Shown: positions 5,501 through 12,413 of the stretch, in pieces | Layout of the letters: every line of letters begins with the position of its first letter | How positions within the stretch are numbered: the first letter of the stretch is position 1 | Source: an uncultured Prevotella sp. | Lineage (GTDB): Bacteria > Bacteroidota > Bacteroidia > Bacteroidales > Bacteroidaceae | Assembly (NCBI GenBank): GCA_905210845.1 | Contig: CAJLYG010000051.1 | Span: forward strand, 1-16,458 | Reading direction: 5' to 3' | Length of the DNA: 16,458 nt | The notes under the pieces: model-generated | The model's input: the letters and a program-made list of their open reading frames with translations, nothing else | Told to the model about the DNA's origin: nothing | Database searches by the model: none | Made by a program: the position numbers and the translations under genes

Positions 5501-8109
5501 AAGGTCATGCGGAGCATGGCACGGATGCCGTTCTTGTTGGGTGCTGAGGGCAAGTAATTGTAATTGCAGCGGTGCACCCATTCGATATGCAGGAACTTGA
5601 ATATGTTGTGGATGCCGAAGACCAGTTCGACATAGGGACGTTTAGGGTCCATCACCGAGCTGCCATCCGGGAATTGCATGAGGACCGGGTCATGAGCATT
5701 CTCCGAAAGGGTCGGGTTATTCTTGTCAGAAAGCTTTCCCCACAGGCACTTGATCCCAATAAACTCACGCCACTTCAACTTCTTCAGCAAGGGGATACGG
5801 TTGAAGATCTTCCCGTTCATATCCCAAGAAGCATCCAAGGACGCGTAACGGTCGTTGAGGAACTCCATGTTATTGATCAAGTTGAACGTCTCATCCTCTA
5901 TGATGTAAGAGAGGTTGGCAGCAGGCATGATCAGCAAGGGGAAGGGGACTTTGTTCCATTCGATCCCGCCTTTGAGGTAGATGTCCATCTTTCCCCAGCT
6001 GTTCAGCCAGAAGCGCTTATAGATATTCGCCTCGGTGAAGTTGTAATTATATTCACCTCCAAGGACACCTTTGACGCCCACCGTATGTGTAATCCCGAAG
6101 ACAGGGGCATCTAAGTTGATGGGAACCCTGCGCTGCTTAGTGTTGATATAAGTCCGGCCCGGTGCGATCTCGATCCCGAACATCGCCTCGGTGGTACGTA
6201 TCTTGCCATTATGGGTTAAGAATCCTGGTTCATAGTTAGACAAATGTGACATGATCTCCGCACGCTGCGGGTCAGGGTGAGCCAGCGACTGGAAGAACAA
6301 AGAGCCGGCAGCTTCGTTCTCTTCCGTTTTCAATGCCACCGTTGTCTTGAAGCCCCATTCCTCCTCACGCTCAAATTTCAGGGTCTGTCGGTTATAGAAC
6401 ATCATCTTGTCCACGGTTGTCCATTTGAAGGCCGTGAACATATTATCCTTATCGGTATGGATGAACTTGTCCGATGGAGCCATGATATCATACTCAGACG
6501 TGAAGGACAGGGTGCGCTTGGGAAACTCCCGGGGCAAGTAATCCTTCTTATTGAAGGAATAGGTCAGGTCGGCCTTATAGTAATTCTTGTCATTCTTCCA
6601 TCCCCTTGCATAATATCCTGAGGCAAACCAATGCTTGTTCAGGTTGGCGGTAGTCTGCGCCGTGATACGCGTACGCCATCCATCGATGAAGTTCTTGGTG
6701 ATCATCGTATTGACAGGTCCGATATCCACCTTACTCGGATGGTTCTCGTCGCCGGTCTCGACGAAGTTCTCGATCAGAGCCTTTGCCCCGAAGATAATAT
6801 ACTTGAAGCCTTTCAGCTGTTCAATCCGATGGATAAAGGCATCCATTGACGACTCGCTCTTCGTCAGTTCAACGGTTCGGTACTTATTCCAGAAAGCCTC
6901 ATCACGCATCTGGGCATCCGCCTCTCGTTTCTCCTTAGCCTTTCCCTTGAACAGTTTCTTGGGCAGTTCATCAAAGGCATAGTCGGTCAATCGTGTCGTC
7001 CTGACCACCAACACCTTCTGCAGGAACTTGGCAAGAGACATCTCGGCGATCATGTCATCGACGGTCAGTGCCCATTCCCCATCCGGTAACCGGGTATATT
7101 CCTGCTGGATCTGGAGATTATCCACGAAGTTCACGTCACTTCTCTTAGGAATCGTCAGGTTGCATCGCTTGACATGCAAGGTGGAGTCGGCCAAGATATA
7201 CAGTTCCCCACGGAATCCAAAATCCTGCTGGTTATTCGGAAGAAACTGCAAATGATAACAAAGATCCCTATCCACATAGACAGTGTCCTCAATATAATAT
7301 CGATAAAAATTGATAGCATCCTTTCCGATTGGACTGGTGAAAGGATATTGGAGCAGTCGCACCTGATCATCATAGATGTCAACGTCTGTGAAGACATCCT
7401 TTAAGGCAACCGTCGCGATATCACCGGTCTGGAACAACTGGTTGATACCCTGTGAATTTTGTCCGATGATGATATCCTTTTCCGACTTAGGGTCTTTGCG
7501 GTAGAGATGCTGCGTAACCGTCTCGTCGACTGTCAGCGGCAGGGTAAGCTTTTGGTTATAAGGACTCACCTCCACCTGGTCAAGCAGCCATTTCTTCTTG
7601 GCAAAGAAGCCACTGTCTAAGTCGGATGGCTTGAGGTCGTTCAGTGCAAAGGTAATCTTCTGATATTTGGTATATTGCAGATAAGGATGATTGGTCAGAT
7701 CCGTTTTCTTCTTGGCAGCGATGACACGTCTCATCAATTCAACGGCAGGGTTATTCTTTCGGGAATAACGCGCGCGTTTATGCCGGATGACCACCTCGGA
7801 CAATTGCTTTGTGTCCGGTTTCAACTTGATGTTCAGGACGTTCGGCGTATTCTCCTTGATCAGCACAGTCTGTGACTTATAGCCGACAGAACTGAACGTC
7901 AGGGACCATCCCTCGTGTCGCTCTATCTTGTATTGTCCCTGCGCATTGCCACTAACCGCGACATGATGGCCCTTATAGGCTGCGCTCGGATAGAACAAGG
8001 TATCACCGGTCTGTGCATCGGTGATAACACCTGTGATCTGAGCAGACGCGGAGACAGCAATCATCCACAGTACGGCAATGATCCCTACAATCTTTAACTT
8101 TTTCCTCAT
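5497..8109 (-). CDS. DUF5686 outer-membrane protein with N-terminal carboxypeptidase-regulatory-like domain
   Basis: An 870-residue exported protein. A Sec signal peptide (MRKKLKIVGIIAVLWMIAVSASAQ) is followed by a CarboxypepD_reg-like beta-sandwich at about residues 24-97 (ITGVITDAQTGDTLFYPSAA, SFSSVGYKSQTVLI-like strand). The DUF5686 region then begins (SEVVIRHKRARYSRKNNPAV, ELMRRVIAAK). The C-terminal half alternates aromatic and polar residues as in an outer-membrane beta-barrel, and the protein ends in phenylalanine (AMLRMTF), the usual barrel-assembly signal. The family is widespread in Bacteroidota and of unknown function; the layout resembles TonB-dependent-receptor relatives without a plug. 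It lies 52 bp after the HAD gene with no clear promoter between them, so it may be the last gene of the phosphotransferase operon. Confidence 0.87.
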   Translation of the reverse strand: MRKKLKIVGIIAVLWMIAVSASAQITGVITDAQTGDTLFYPSAAYKGHHVAVSGNAQGQYKIERHEGWSLTFSSVGYKSQTVLIKENTPNVLNIKLKPDTKQLSEVVIRHKRARYSRKNNPAVELMRRVIAAKKKTDLTNHPYLQYTKYQKITFALNDLKPSDLDSGFFAKKKWLLDQVEVSPYNQKLTLPLTVDETVTQHLYRKDPKSEKDIIIGQNSQGINQLFQTGDIATVALKDVFTDVDIYDDQVRLLQYPFTSPIGKDAINFYRYYIEDTVYVDRDLCYHLQFLPNNQQDFGFRGELYILADSTLHVKRCNLTIPKRSDVNFVDNLQIQQEYTRLPDGEWALTVDDMIAEMSLAKFLQKVLVVRTTRLTDYAFDELPKKLFKGKAKEKREADAQMRDEAFWNKYRTVELTKSESSMDAFIHRIEQLKGFKYIIFGAKALIENFVETGDENHPSKVDIGPVNTMITKNFIDGWRTRITAQTTANLNKHWFASGYYARGWKNDKNYYKADLTYSFNKKDYLPREFPKRTLSFTSEYDIMAPSDKFIHTDKDNMFTAFKWTTVDKMMFYNRQTLKFEREEEWGFKTTVALKTEENEAAGSLFFQSLAHPDPQRAEIMSHLSNYEPGFLTHNGKIRTTEAMFGIEIAPGRTYINTKQRRVPINLDAPVFGITHTVGVKGVLGGEYNYNFTEANIYKRFWLNSWGKMDIYLKGGIEWNKVPFPLLIMPAANLSYIIEDETFNLINNMEFLNDRYASLDASWDMNGKIFNRIPLLKKLKWREFIGIKCLWGKLSDKNNPTLSENAHDPVLMQFPDGSSVMDPKRPYVELVFGIHNIFKFLHIEWVHRCNYNYLPSAPNKNGIRAMLRMTF

Positions 8110-8161
8110 AAATGTGTTCTATTGATCCTGAATAGATCCCGTCTTGTCATGTAATGTTAGC

Positions 8162-8860
8162 TTAGAGAAGCTGCCCCAAGTCCGTAATCACCCGGTCGGG
8201 CACTGTCTCATCATACGACTGGTCTGTCCAGCCTTCCCCCTTGAACCAAACCGTCTTGCATCCCGCCTGCCGGGCTGGCTCTATATCCTTAAAGAAGCTA
8301 TCGCCGACGACGACGCATTCTTCTGGCTTCAGTCCCAAAGCCTCAACGCCCAAGGTGAAGATCTTAGGGTTCGGTTTCCGGATTCCTACCACAGCTGATT
8401 CTATCACGTCTTGGAACAAACCGTCCAACCCAAATTCCGACAATACAGTATGGATGTTCCCATAAAAGTTGCTGACCAATACCATCGGGTATTTCCCATG
8501 CAAGGTCTCAAGAACCTCCTTACTATGGGCGGTGATCTCCTTCACTTTCGCATACAGGTCGTCGAGGACCCGCTGCATTCCAGCCTTGAACGCAGCTTCG
8601 TCAGCATCCCATGCACCGACGGTACACAGGTGTTCCATCTCAATGCGGATCTTGGTCTGCAGGGTCTTGTAGAACGTATAGTCACTTTGGATGATCGGGG
8701 TCCTGCCCAAAGTCCGCTCTGCATAGACATAAGCTTCACGGAAAGCATCCTCGGAAACAGGTATCTGCTGGCGCTGGTACGCATGCCATAACATCTTTCC
8801 CCAATGGCAGCCATTGGTATCAAGGGTGCCACCATAATCAAATATATATCCTCTAATCAT
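8162..8860 (-). CDS. HAD-superfamily hydrolase with atypical motif I (DYGGT)
   Basis: A 232-residue Rossmannoid HAD protein. Motif I is FDYGGTLD with nucleophile D8. Residue 10, normally the acid/base aspartate of phosphatases, is glycine. Motif II is S130 (LVSNF), motif III K162 (GIRKPNPKIF) and motif IV GDSFFKD (186-192). A helical C1-type cap lies between residues 20 and 110. Family members dephosphorylate small metabolites; the missing second aspartate suggests altered chemistry or weak phosphatase activity. The start is ATG 8860, overlapping the TGA of the CDP-alcohol phosphatidyltransferase as ATGA (8857-8860), a strong sign of translational coupling. In this operon a role on a phosphorylated headgroup or product is plausible but unproven. 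Confidence 0.88.
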   Translation of the reverse strand: MIRGYIFDYGGTLDTNGCHWGKMLWHAYQRQQIPVSEDAFREAYVYAERTLGRTPIIQSDYTFYKTLQTKIRIEMEHLCTVGAWDADEAAFKAGMQRVLDDLYAKVKEITAHSKEVLETLHGKYPMVLVSNFYGNIHTVLSEFGLDGLFQDVIESAVVGIRKPNPKIFTLGVEALGLKPEECVVVGDSFFKDIEPARQAGCKTVWFKGEGWTDQSYDETVPDRVITDLGQLL

Positions 8861-9783
8861 GTTGCTTGGATCATTAAGTGAGCGCACAAGTGCTCGTGCC
8901 GCTTGTGCATATATACATAAAGAATATTCAAAACAATAATTTCAAAAAGCAAGTACACCCAAGGACAGTTCAACAGGCAGGTGACATAGATGACAATGGC
9001 ACGCACGTTGAAGGTCAGCCAGTTAGTATACTTCATCAAAGGACGGCTCCCTGCCAGGAAAGCCTGCCGCACCTGTTCTTTCTGTCCTGCATCCTGAAGT
9101 CCATTGTACCAAGGGAAGAATTTCTGAAAGCAAGGCGTCCGCCTCTCCTGGCTCCTGCAATAATTCGAGTAGGAAGAATAGAAAAGACGGCCGAACCACT
9201 CCTTTTTCGGCAAGCTCTCTAAGATCGCATGCTGCTGGGCGTAATTATCCAATTCGCTTCCCGCCTTACCCTTCAGGAAGAAGAGATGGATCTGACGATA
9301 GTAATCAGCGAGTGAGCTCTGAGGAGAATGACTCATCACCCCAGCGAGAATAGCCAAGATCCAGATCAAGAGACCCCATTTGATGTCTAATCCAGGTATG
9401 TTCTGGCCCATCAGTCGCACGGAAATGGCGACATAGATGCAAAAGAACCACACGTCCCCAGAAAATCCATCGAGCACCCGCCCTAACAAAGTCTTCTTCC
9501 CAGTGAGCCTTGCCATCTGCCCATCGGTAGAATCACAGAAATTAGCAAGCATCAACAGGAGGACGCCATAGAGATTATGGTATAGGTCGGTGAACGAGAA
9601 CATGTATCCAGCGGCACCCCCTAAGAAAAAGGAGAGGATCGTAATGACATTCGGGTGGATGTTCAGTCGGTCCCACAAAAGAGCGAAGACCAGTCCGATG
9701 GGACGTGTAAAATGAACGTCAAGCCATTCCTCCGTATCATTCGATTTCAATGAAGACTGTAATAAATTCTTAAATGTTGACAT
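8857..9783 (-). CDS. CDP-alcohol phosphatidyltransferase-family membrane protein
   Basis: A 308-residue integral inner-membrane enzyme that should displace CMP (or another NMP) from a CDP-activated alcohol or lipid using a hydroxyl acceptor. The signature is clear: D84, D87-G88, A91-R92, then eight residues to G101, and D105. The fourth aspartate is found at 110, not the expected 109 (DGFSGD). Hydrophobic helices lie at about 46-62, 70-84, 110-125, 136-150, 258-272 and 276-292. Between the fourth and fifth there is a charged cytosolic insert of about 95 residues (160-255), unusual in a family often near 200 residues. Start ATG 9783 is 23 bp after the ATP-grasp stop. An upstream frame extension to 9870 lies within the ATP-grasp gene and is rejected. 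Confidence 0.88.
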   Translation of the reverse strand: MSTFKNLLQSSLKSNDTEEWLDVHFTRPIGLVFALLWDRLNIHPNVITILSFFLGGAAGYMFSFTDLYHNLYGVLLLMLANFCDSTDGQMARLTGKKTLLGRVLDGFSGDVWFFCIYVAISVRLMGQNIPGLDIKWGLLIWILAILAGVMSHSPQSSLADYYRQIHLFFLKGKAGSELDNYAQQHAILESLPKKEWFGRLFYSSYSNYCRSQERRTPCFQKFFPWYNGLQDAGQKEQVRQAFLAGSRPLMKYTNWLTFNVRAIVIYVTCLLNCPWVYLLFEIIVLNILYVYMHKRHEHLCAHLMIQAT

Positions 9784-9806
9784 ATCTTTGGCACTATTGT
9801 GCAGTG

Positions 9807-10598
9807 TTATTTTTCGTTTAAATAGCGACTGACCAGGTCTGCGATGGCATCTGCCGCTTGCTCGCGGCACCTGCTGAAACTGGGCCAGTCATTAAAATCA
9901 ATCACATAAAAGTTCCCATCCTGATCGATGATAGCATCCCCACCATAGACATCGATTCCCGTCAGGCGAGCCACCTTGACCACTTCCTGGTGCAGTGCCT
10001 CCACGTCAAACGGATAATGGTGAGCCTGTCCGTTACGGCGCTCATCCCCGAATTTCGAGATGCCGTCATCATTTGGATAGTAATAGCGGAAGAAGCTGTC
10101 CCCTACCGCATACCATTTGACCAAGTCGCCTACCACATGAGCACTCACCACCTGATGAGTGATGCCACGTTCCCGGTAACGGGAGAGAGCCTCTCGGAGC
10201 TGTTGCTCGTCCTGGCAAAAGACCACATCATCCTTTCCTGTCGCCCATCCCCCATTCTTCAGCCAATAGCCATGGGTACCTTTCTCCGGTGGCATGGCAA
10301 CTTGATGCTTTCTCATCAAATCCTCCAACACGTAGCGAGGGCACACTGATTCCCCACGATTGACGACGACCTTCCCTTTCTTCTCTATTTGGGACAACCG
10401 TTCCAAGGTCTTCGGGAAACGCCCCATGGATAAATAGGCATCTGCCTCCGGGATCTTCAAAGCATCGTCAAATACCCTTTCATCCATCAACTGGCAATCT
10501 CCCAAGCGTTGCAAGACAGCCATGAGGATTGCCTTGTCCTTCCCTATGGAATGAGGCGAGAAGGTATCGTCACGTCGTATGGCCAGAACCTTACCCAT
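9807..10598 (-). CDS. ATP-grasp-fold protein, possibly a small-molecule kinase or ligase
   Basis: A 263-residue protein with a C-terminal ATP-grasp domain. Metal-binding residues are D221 (YGGDAII), D234 and N236 (VIDFNDWPSF). The loop/lysine region is near KNGGWATGKDD and a second substrate strand is DLVKWYAVGDSFFRYYYP. The DxNxxP ending is shared by inositol-phosphate kinases of the ITPK type and by RimK/D-Ala-D-Ala-type ligases, so either phosphorylation of a polyol or formation of an amide bond is possible. The N-terminal 90 residues (RRDDTFSPHSIGKDKAILMA...) are not recognised. ATG 10598 overlaps the end of the nucleotidyltransferase gene by 8 bp, showing tight coupling. The function is unassigned beyond the fold. 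Confidence 0.82.
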   Translation of the reverse strand: MGKVLAIRRDDTFSPHSIGKDKAILMAVLQRLGDCQLMDERVFDDALKIPEADAYLSMGRFPKTLERLSQIEKKGKVVVNRGESVCPRYVLEDLMRKHQVAMPPEKGTHGYWLKNGGWATGKDDVVFCQDEQQLREALSRYRERGITHQVVSAHVVGDLVKWYAVGDSFFRYYYPNDDGISKFGDERRNGQAHHYPFDVEALHQEVVKVARLTGIDVYGGDAIIDQDGNFYVIDFNDWPSFSRCREQAADAIADLVSRYLNEK

Positions 10599-11313
10599 GG
10601 ATGAATTCCTCTGCTTTTCGGATATCCGAGGCATGGTCGATGTCAAGCACCTTTGAGAAGGCAAAAGCTTTCAGCTTCCTACCGTCCCGAATCAATCCCC
10701 TCTGGAAATTACGCATTCTCGACTCACCCCTTTCCATGCAAGCATCCAAGGTAAGCAGTGCATTGGGGGCCAGACCATAGATGCCGCCCGAGATATAAGT
10801 ACAATGAGCGGTGTTCGTATCATAGAATCCAGTGACCTGCATGTGCGCATCCGTACCGACATACAGAGGTTTCTCATCGTCAACAAAATCCGTGACGCCC
10901 ATCATTCCATCCCATCCGTGGGACACAGCCTCCTGAAAAGAAGCCACATACTGAGAGAATTCATGCTCCCTGAAGATCGTGTCCACCGTGGTCAGCACGA
11001 ATGGAGTGCCCCCCAAGAGCCTGCTCAGCGCGAAGAAGCTGTGCATAGAACTGGGCGTACTCTGGACGATATATTTCAAAGGGACAGGGGTTCCATTCAA
11101 CCCTTCTTCCTGTATTCGTCGAAGATGCTGACTGACATACGGCGTGAGATCATTACAAATGACATCAACCTCATCGGCATGATTCTCCATAAAAATTCTA
11201 ATCAACCTATCAATCAGATGCTCTCCTTCGATTTTAACCAACGGCTTAGGGACCTGAATGCCTTCGGAAGCCAACCGGGATCCTTCCCCTGCCGCGATGA
11301 TCGCATACTTCAT
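10591..11313 (-). CDS. Sugar/polyol-phosphate nucleotidyltransferase (NTP_transferase family)
   Basis: A 240-residue enzyme of the GT-A-like nucleotidyltransferase superfamily. It has the nucleotide-binding loop AAGEGSRLA (residues 7-15), the PKPL motif (22-25), the metal-binding D111 (LTTVDTIF) and a second metal aspartate D226 in DIDHASDIRKAE. Such enzymes make NDP-sugars or CDP-polyols from NTP and a phosphorylated substrate. The CDP-alcohol phosphatidyltransferase two genes downstream argues for CTP as the nucleotide; inositol-1-phosphate, choline-phosphate or glycerol-phosphate are possible substrates and the sequence does not decide. It is the first gene of the operon. Start ATG 11313 fits the family (MKYAIIAAGEG). 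The stop lies within the ATP-grasp start (ATGGGTAA overlap). Confidence 0.87.
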   Translation of the reverse strand: MKYAIIAAGEGSRLASEGIQVPKPLVKIEGEHLIDRLIRIFMENHADEVDVICNDLTPYVSQHLRRIQEEGLNGTPVPLKYIVQSTPSSMHSFFALSRLLGGTPFVLTTVDTIFREHEFSQYVASFQEAVSHGWDGMMGVTDFVDDEKPLYVGTDAHMQVTGFYDTNTAHCTYISGGIYGLAPNALLTLDACMERGESRMRNFQRGLIRDGRKLKAFAFSKVLDIDHASDIRKAEEFIHG

Positions 11314-11338
11314 TTTCCTTAATAGAATTCAATAAGAA

Positions 11339-11374
11339 ATGTACCTTTATCGTAATTGGGCGGTAAAGGTACAT
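11339..11374. promoter_or_regulatory. 11-bp perfect inverted repeat at the operon promoter
   Basis: Arms ATGTACCTTTA (11339-11349) and TAAAGGTACAT (11364-11374) are perfect with a 14-bp spacer. The right arm holds the -7 element of the operon promoter on the minus strand, and the left arm would fall just past the start point. It could be a repressor operator straddling the start or a hairpin at the 5' end of the mRNA. Confidence 0.6.
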
Positions 11375-11394
11375 ATAATAGGTGAAAAAAGAAA
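11364..11394 (-). promoter_or_regulatory. Bacteroidota-type promoter of the nucleotidyltransferase operon
   Basis: The minus strand reads TTTC (11391-11394), 19 nt, TACCTTTA (11364-11371). This is one base off consensus in each element with ideal spacing. The leader before ATG 11313 would be about 45 nt. Confidence 0.5.
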
Positions 11395-11415
11395 ACTTTT
11401 TAGCAGAAATTTGTT

Positions 11416-12189
11416 TTATTGCTGAAGGTTTAACGCATCTACGCTAAAATCACCCGCCCCCTTCACGTCTTTGTCTAAGCGCTTAAGGTCGCCAGTCAAG
11501 GTAATATCCCCTGCGCCAAACAGTCGGCAATTTGCATAACCGCAATGCAGGAAGTCAACGGAAATGTCCCCTGCGCCAAACAGTTCCACTGTACTTTTAT
11601 CCACATTGACCAGTTTGGCATCCACATCACCTGAGCCAGCCAACCGGATGGAACTTTCCTGACATTCCAGGCGATCGAACTCAATATCCCCGCTCCCATT
11701 CATCTCGAACTGCGCCTGATCGCAGATCACGTCTGCCAAATGGATATCCCCATTACCATTCAGCGTAATGTGCAAGACATCCGTATCTAACCTGCGGAGC
11801 GACTCAAAATCGCCAGGACCCCGCATCACTACATCCGTCAAGTCAGGAGAAGAGACCAACAACCGCACGGAATGAGATGAATTGCGACTCAGATAGAAGC
11901 GAAGGTCCTTATCACGCACCATCAGCGTCCCGTCCTCCACGCTCAAGGCCCAATTATCCACCTGGTTCTTCGTTCCCTGCACCCGGACAGTGGTTGTGTT
12001 TCCTTGGACAAATTCCACATCACAGGCAGCACGTACATCGATCTTATGGAACTCCCTTGGATGGATCGTCCTTGTGATCTCAGCTTCTGATACCTGCCTG
12101 ATCGTGCTCCTGTCAAAATAAGTAAAGAACCCGGCAACAAATACTAAGACAACGAAGGCAACAACTAAAATAATCCCTAACTTCTTCAT
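11416..12189 (-). CDS. GIN-domain (DUF2807) auto-transporter-adhesin-head-like protein
   Basis: A 257-residue envelope protein with a single N-terminal hydrophobic segment (MKKLGIILVVAFVVLVFVAG), either an uncleaved anchor or a signal peptide without a clear cleavage site. The rest is a repetitive right-handed beta-solenoid of the putative auto-transporter adhesin head GIN type: six turns carry the motif [NAFK]Gx-GD[IVF] (NGNGDIHL, NGSGDIEF, AGSGDVDA, FGAGDISV, FGAGDITL, KGAGDFSV) at roughly 20-residue spacing. An 18-bp stretch encoding LFGAGD is repeated identically at 11507-11524 and 11567-11584, exactly 60 bp apart. Its function is unknown; family members are common in Bacteroidota and suspected envelope sensors or adhesins. 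It ends 102 bp before the nucleotidyltransferase gene on the same strand. Confidence 0.88.
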   Translation of the reverse strand: MKKLGIILVVAFVVLVFVAGFFTYFDRSTIRQVSEAEITRTIHPREFHKIDVRAACDVEFVQGNTTTVRVQGTKNQVDNWALSVEDGTLMVRDKDLRFYLSRNSSHSVRLLVSSPDLTDVVMRGPGDFESLRRLDTDVLHITLNGNGDIHLADVICDQAQFEMNGSGDIEFDRLECQESSIRLAGSGDVDAKLVNVDKSTVELFGAGDISVDFLHCGYANCRLFGAGDITLTGDLKRLDKDVKGAGDFSVDALNLQQ

Positions 12190-12413
12190 TTGCTATCTTT
12201 CTTGATTTATCCCTTTGACGAAAAGCTCCTGCAAAAAGTTGCATACAGAAAGAAATCCTGAAATATTTAACATTTTATCAGACACCTGTATATCAAATTC
12301 TATTCATCGTAATTTGTTATCTATTTATCACCTATTTAATAAATTAAAACATATTTTATTTCCTCAGGATGATAAAAGTTATTAAATTTGCATGTCAATT
12401 TGGAGAAAGAAAG
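12190..12413. other. AT-rich divergent intergenic region
   Basis: 224 bp between the divergent GIN-domain and activase genes, strongly AT-rich between about 12260 and 12360. It holds the activase promoter (12359-12390). No convincing TTTG/TAnnTTTG pair was found for the GIN-domain gene, and no ORF, RNA or repeat of note. Confidence 0.6.
12359..12390 (+). promoter_or_regulatory. Bacteroidota-type promoter of the giant activase gene
   Basis: TTTC (12359-12362), 20 nt, TAAATTTG (12383-12390). The -7 is a full match. The start point would be near 12397, leaving a leader of about 17 nt. No real Shine-Dalgarno pairs with the ATG at 12414. Confidence 0.55.

Noticed and set aside
5572..6114. 180-residue plus-strand ORF
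   Set aside because: It is antisense to the well-supported DUF5686 gene and has no recognisable domain or promoter.
11943..12140. Minus-strand ORF of 65 residues within the GIN gene
   Set aside because: It is another frame of the GIN-domain protein, which has clear repeats and a signal/anchor segment.
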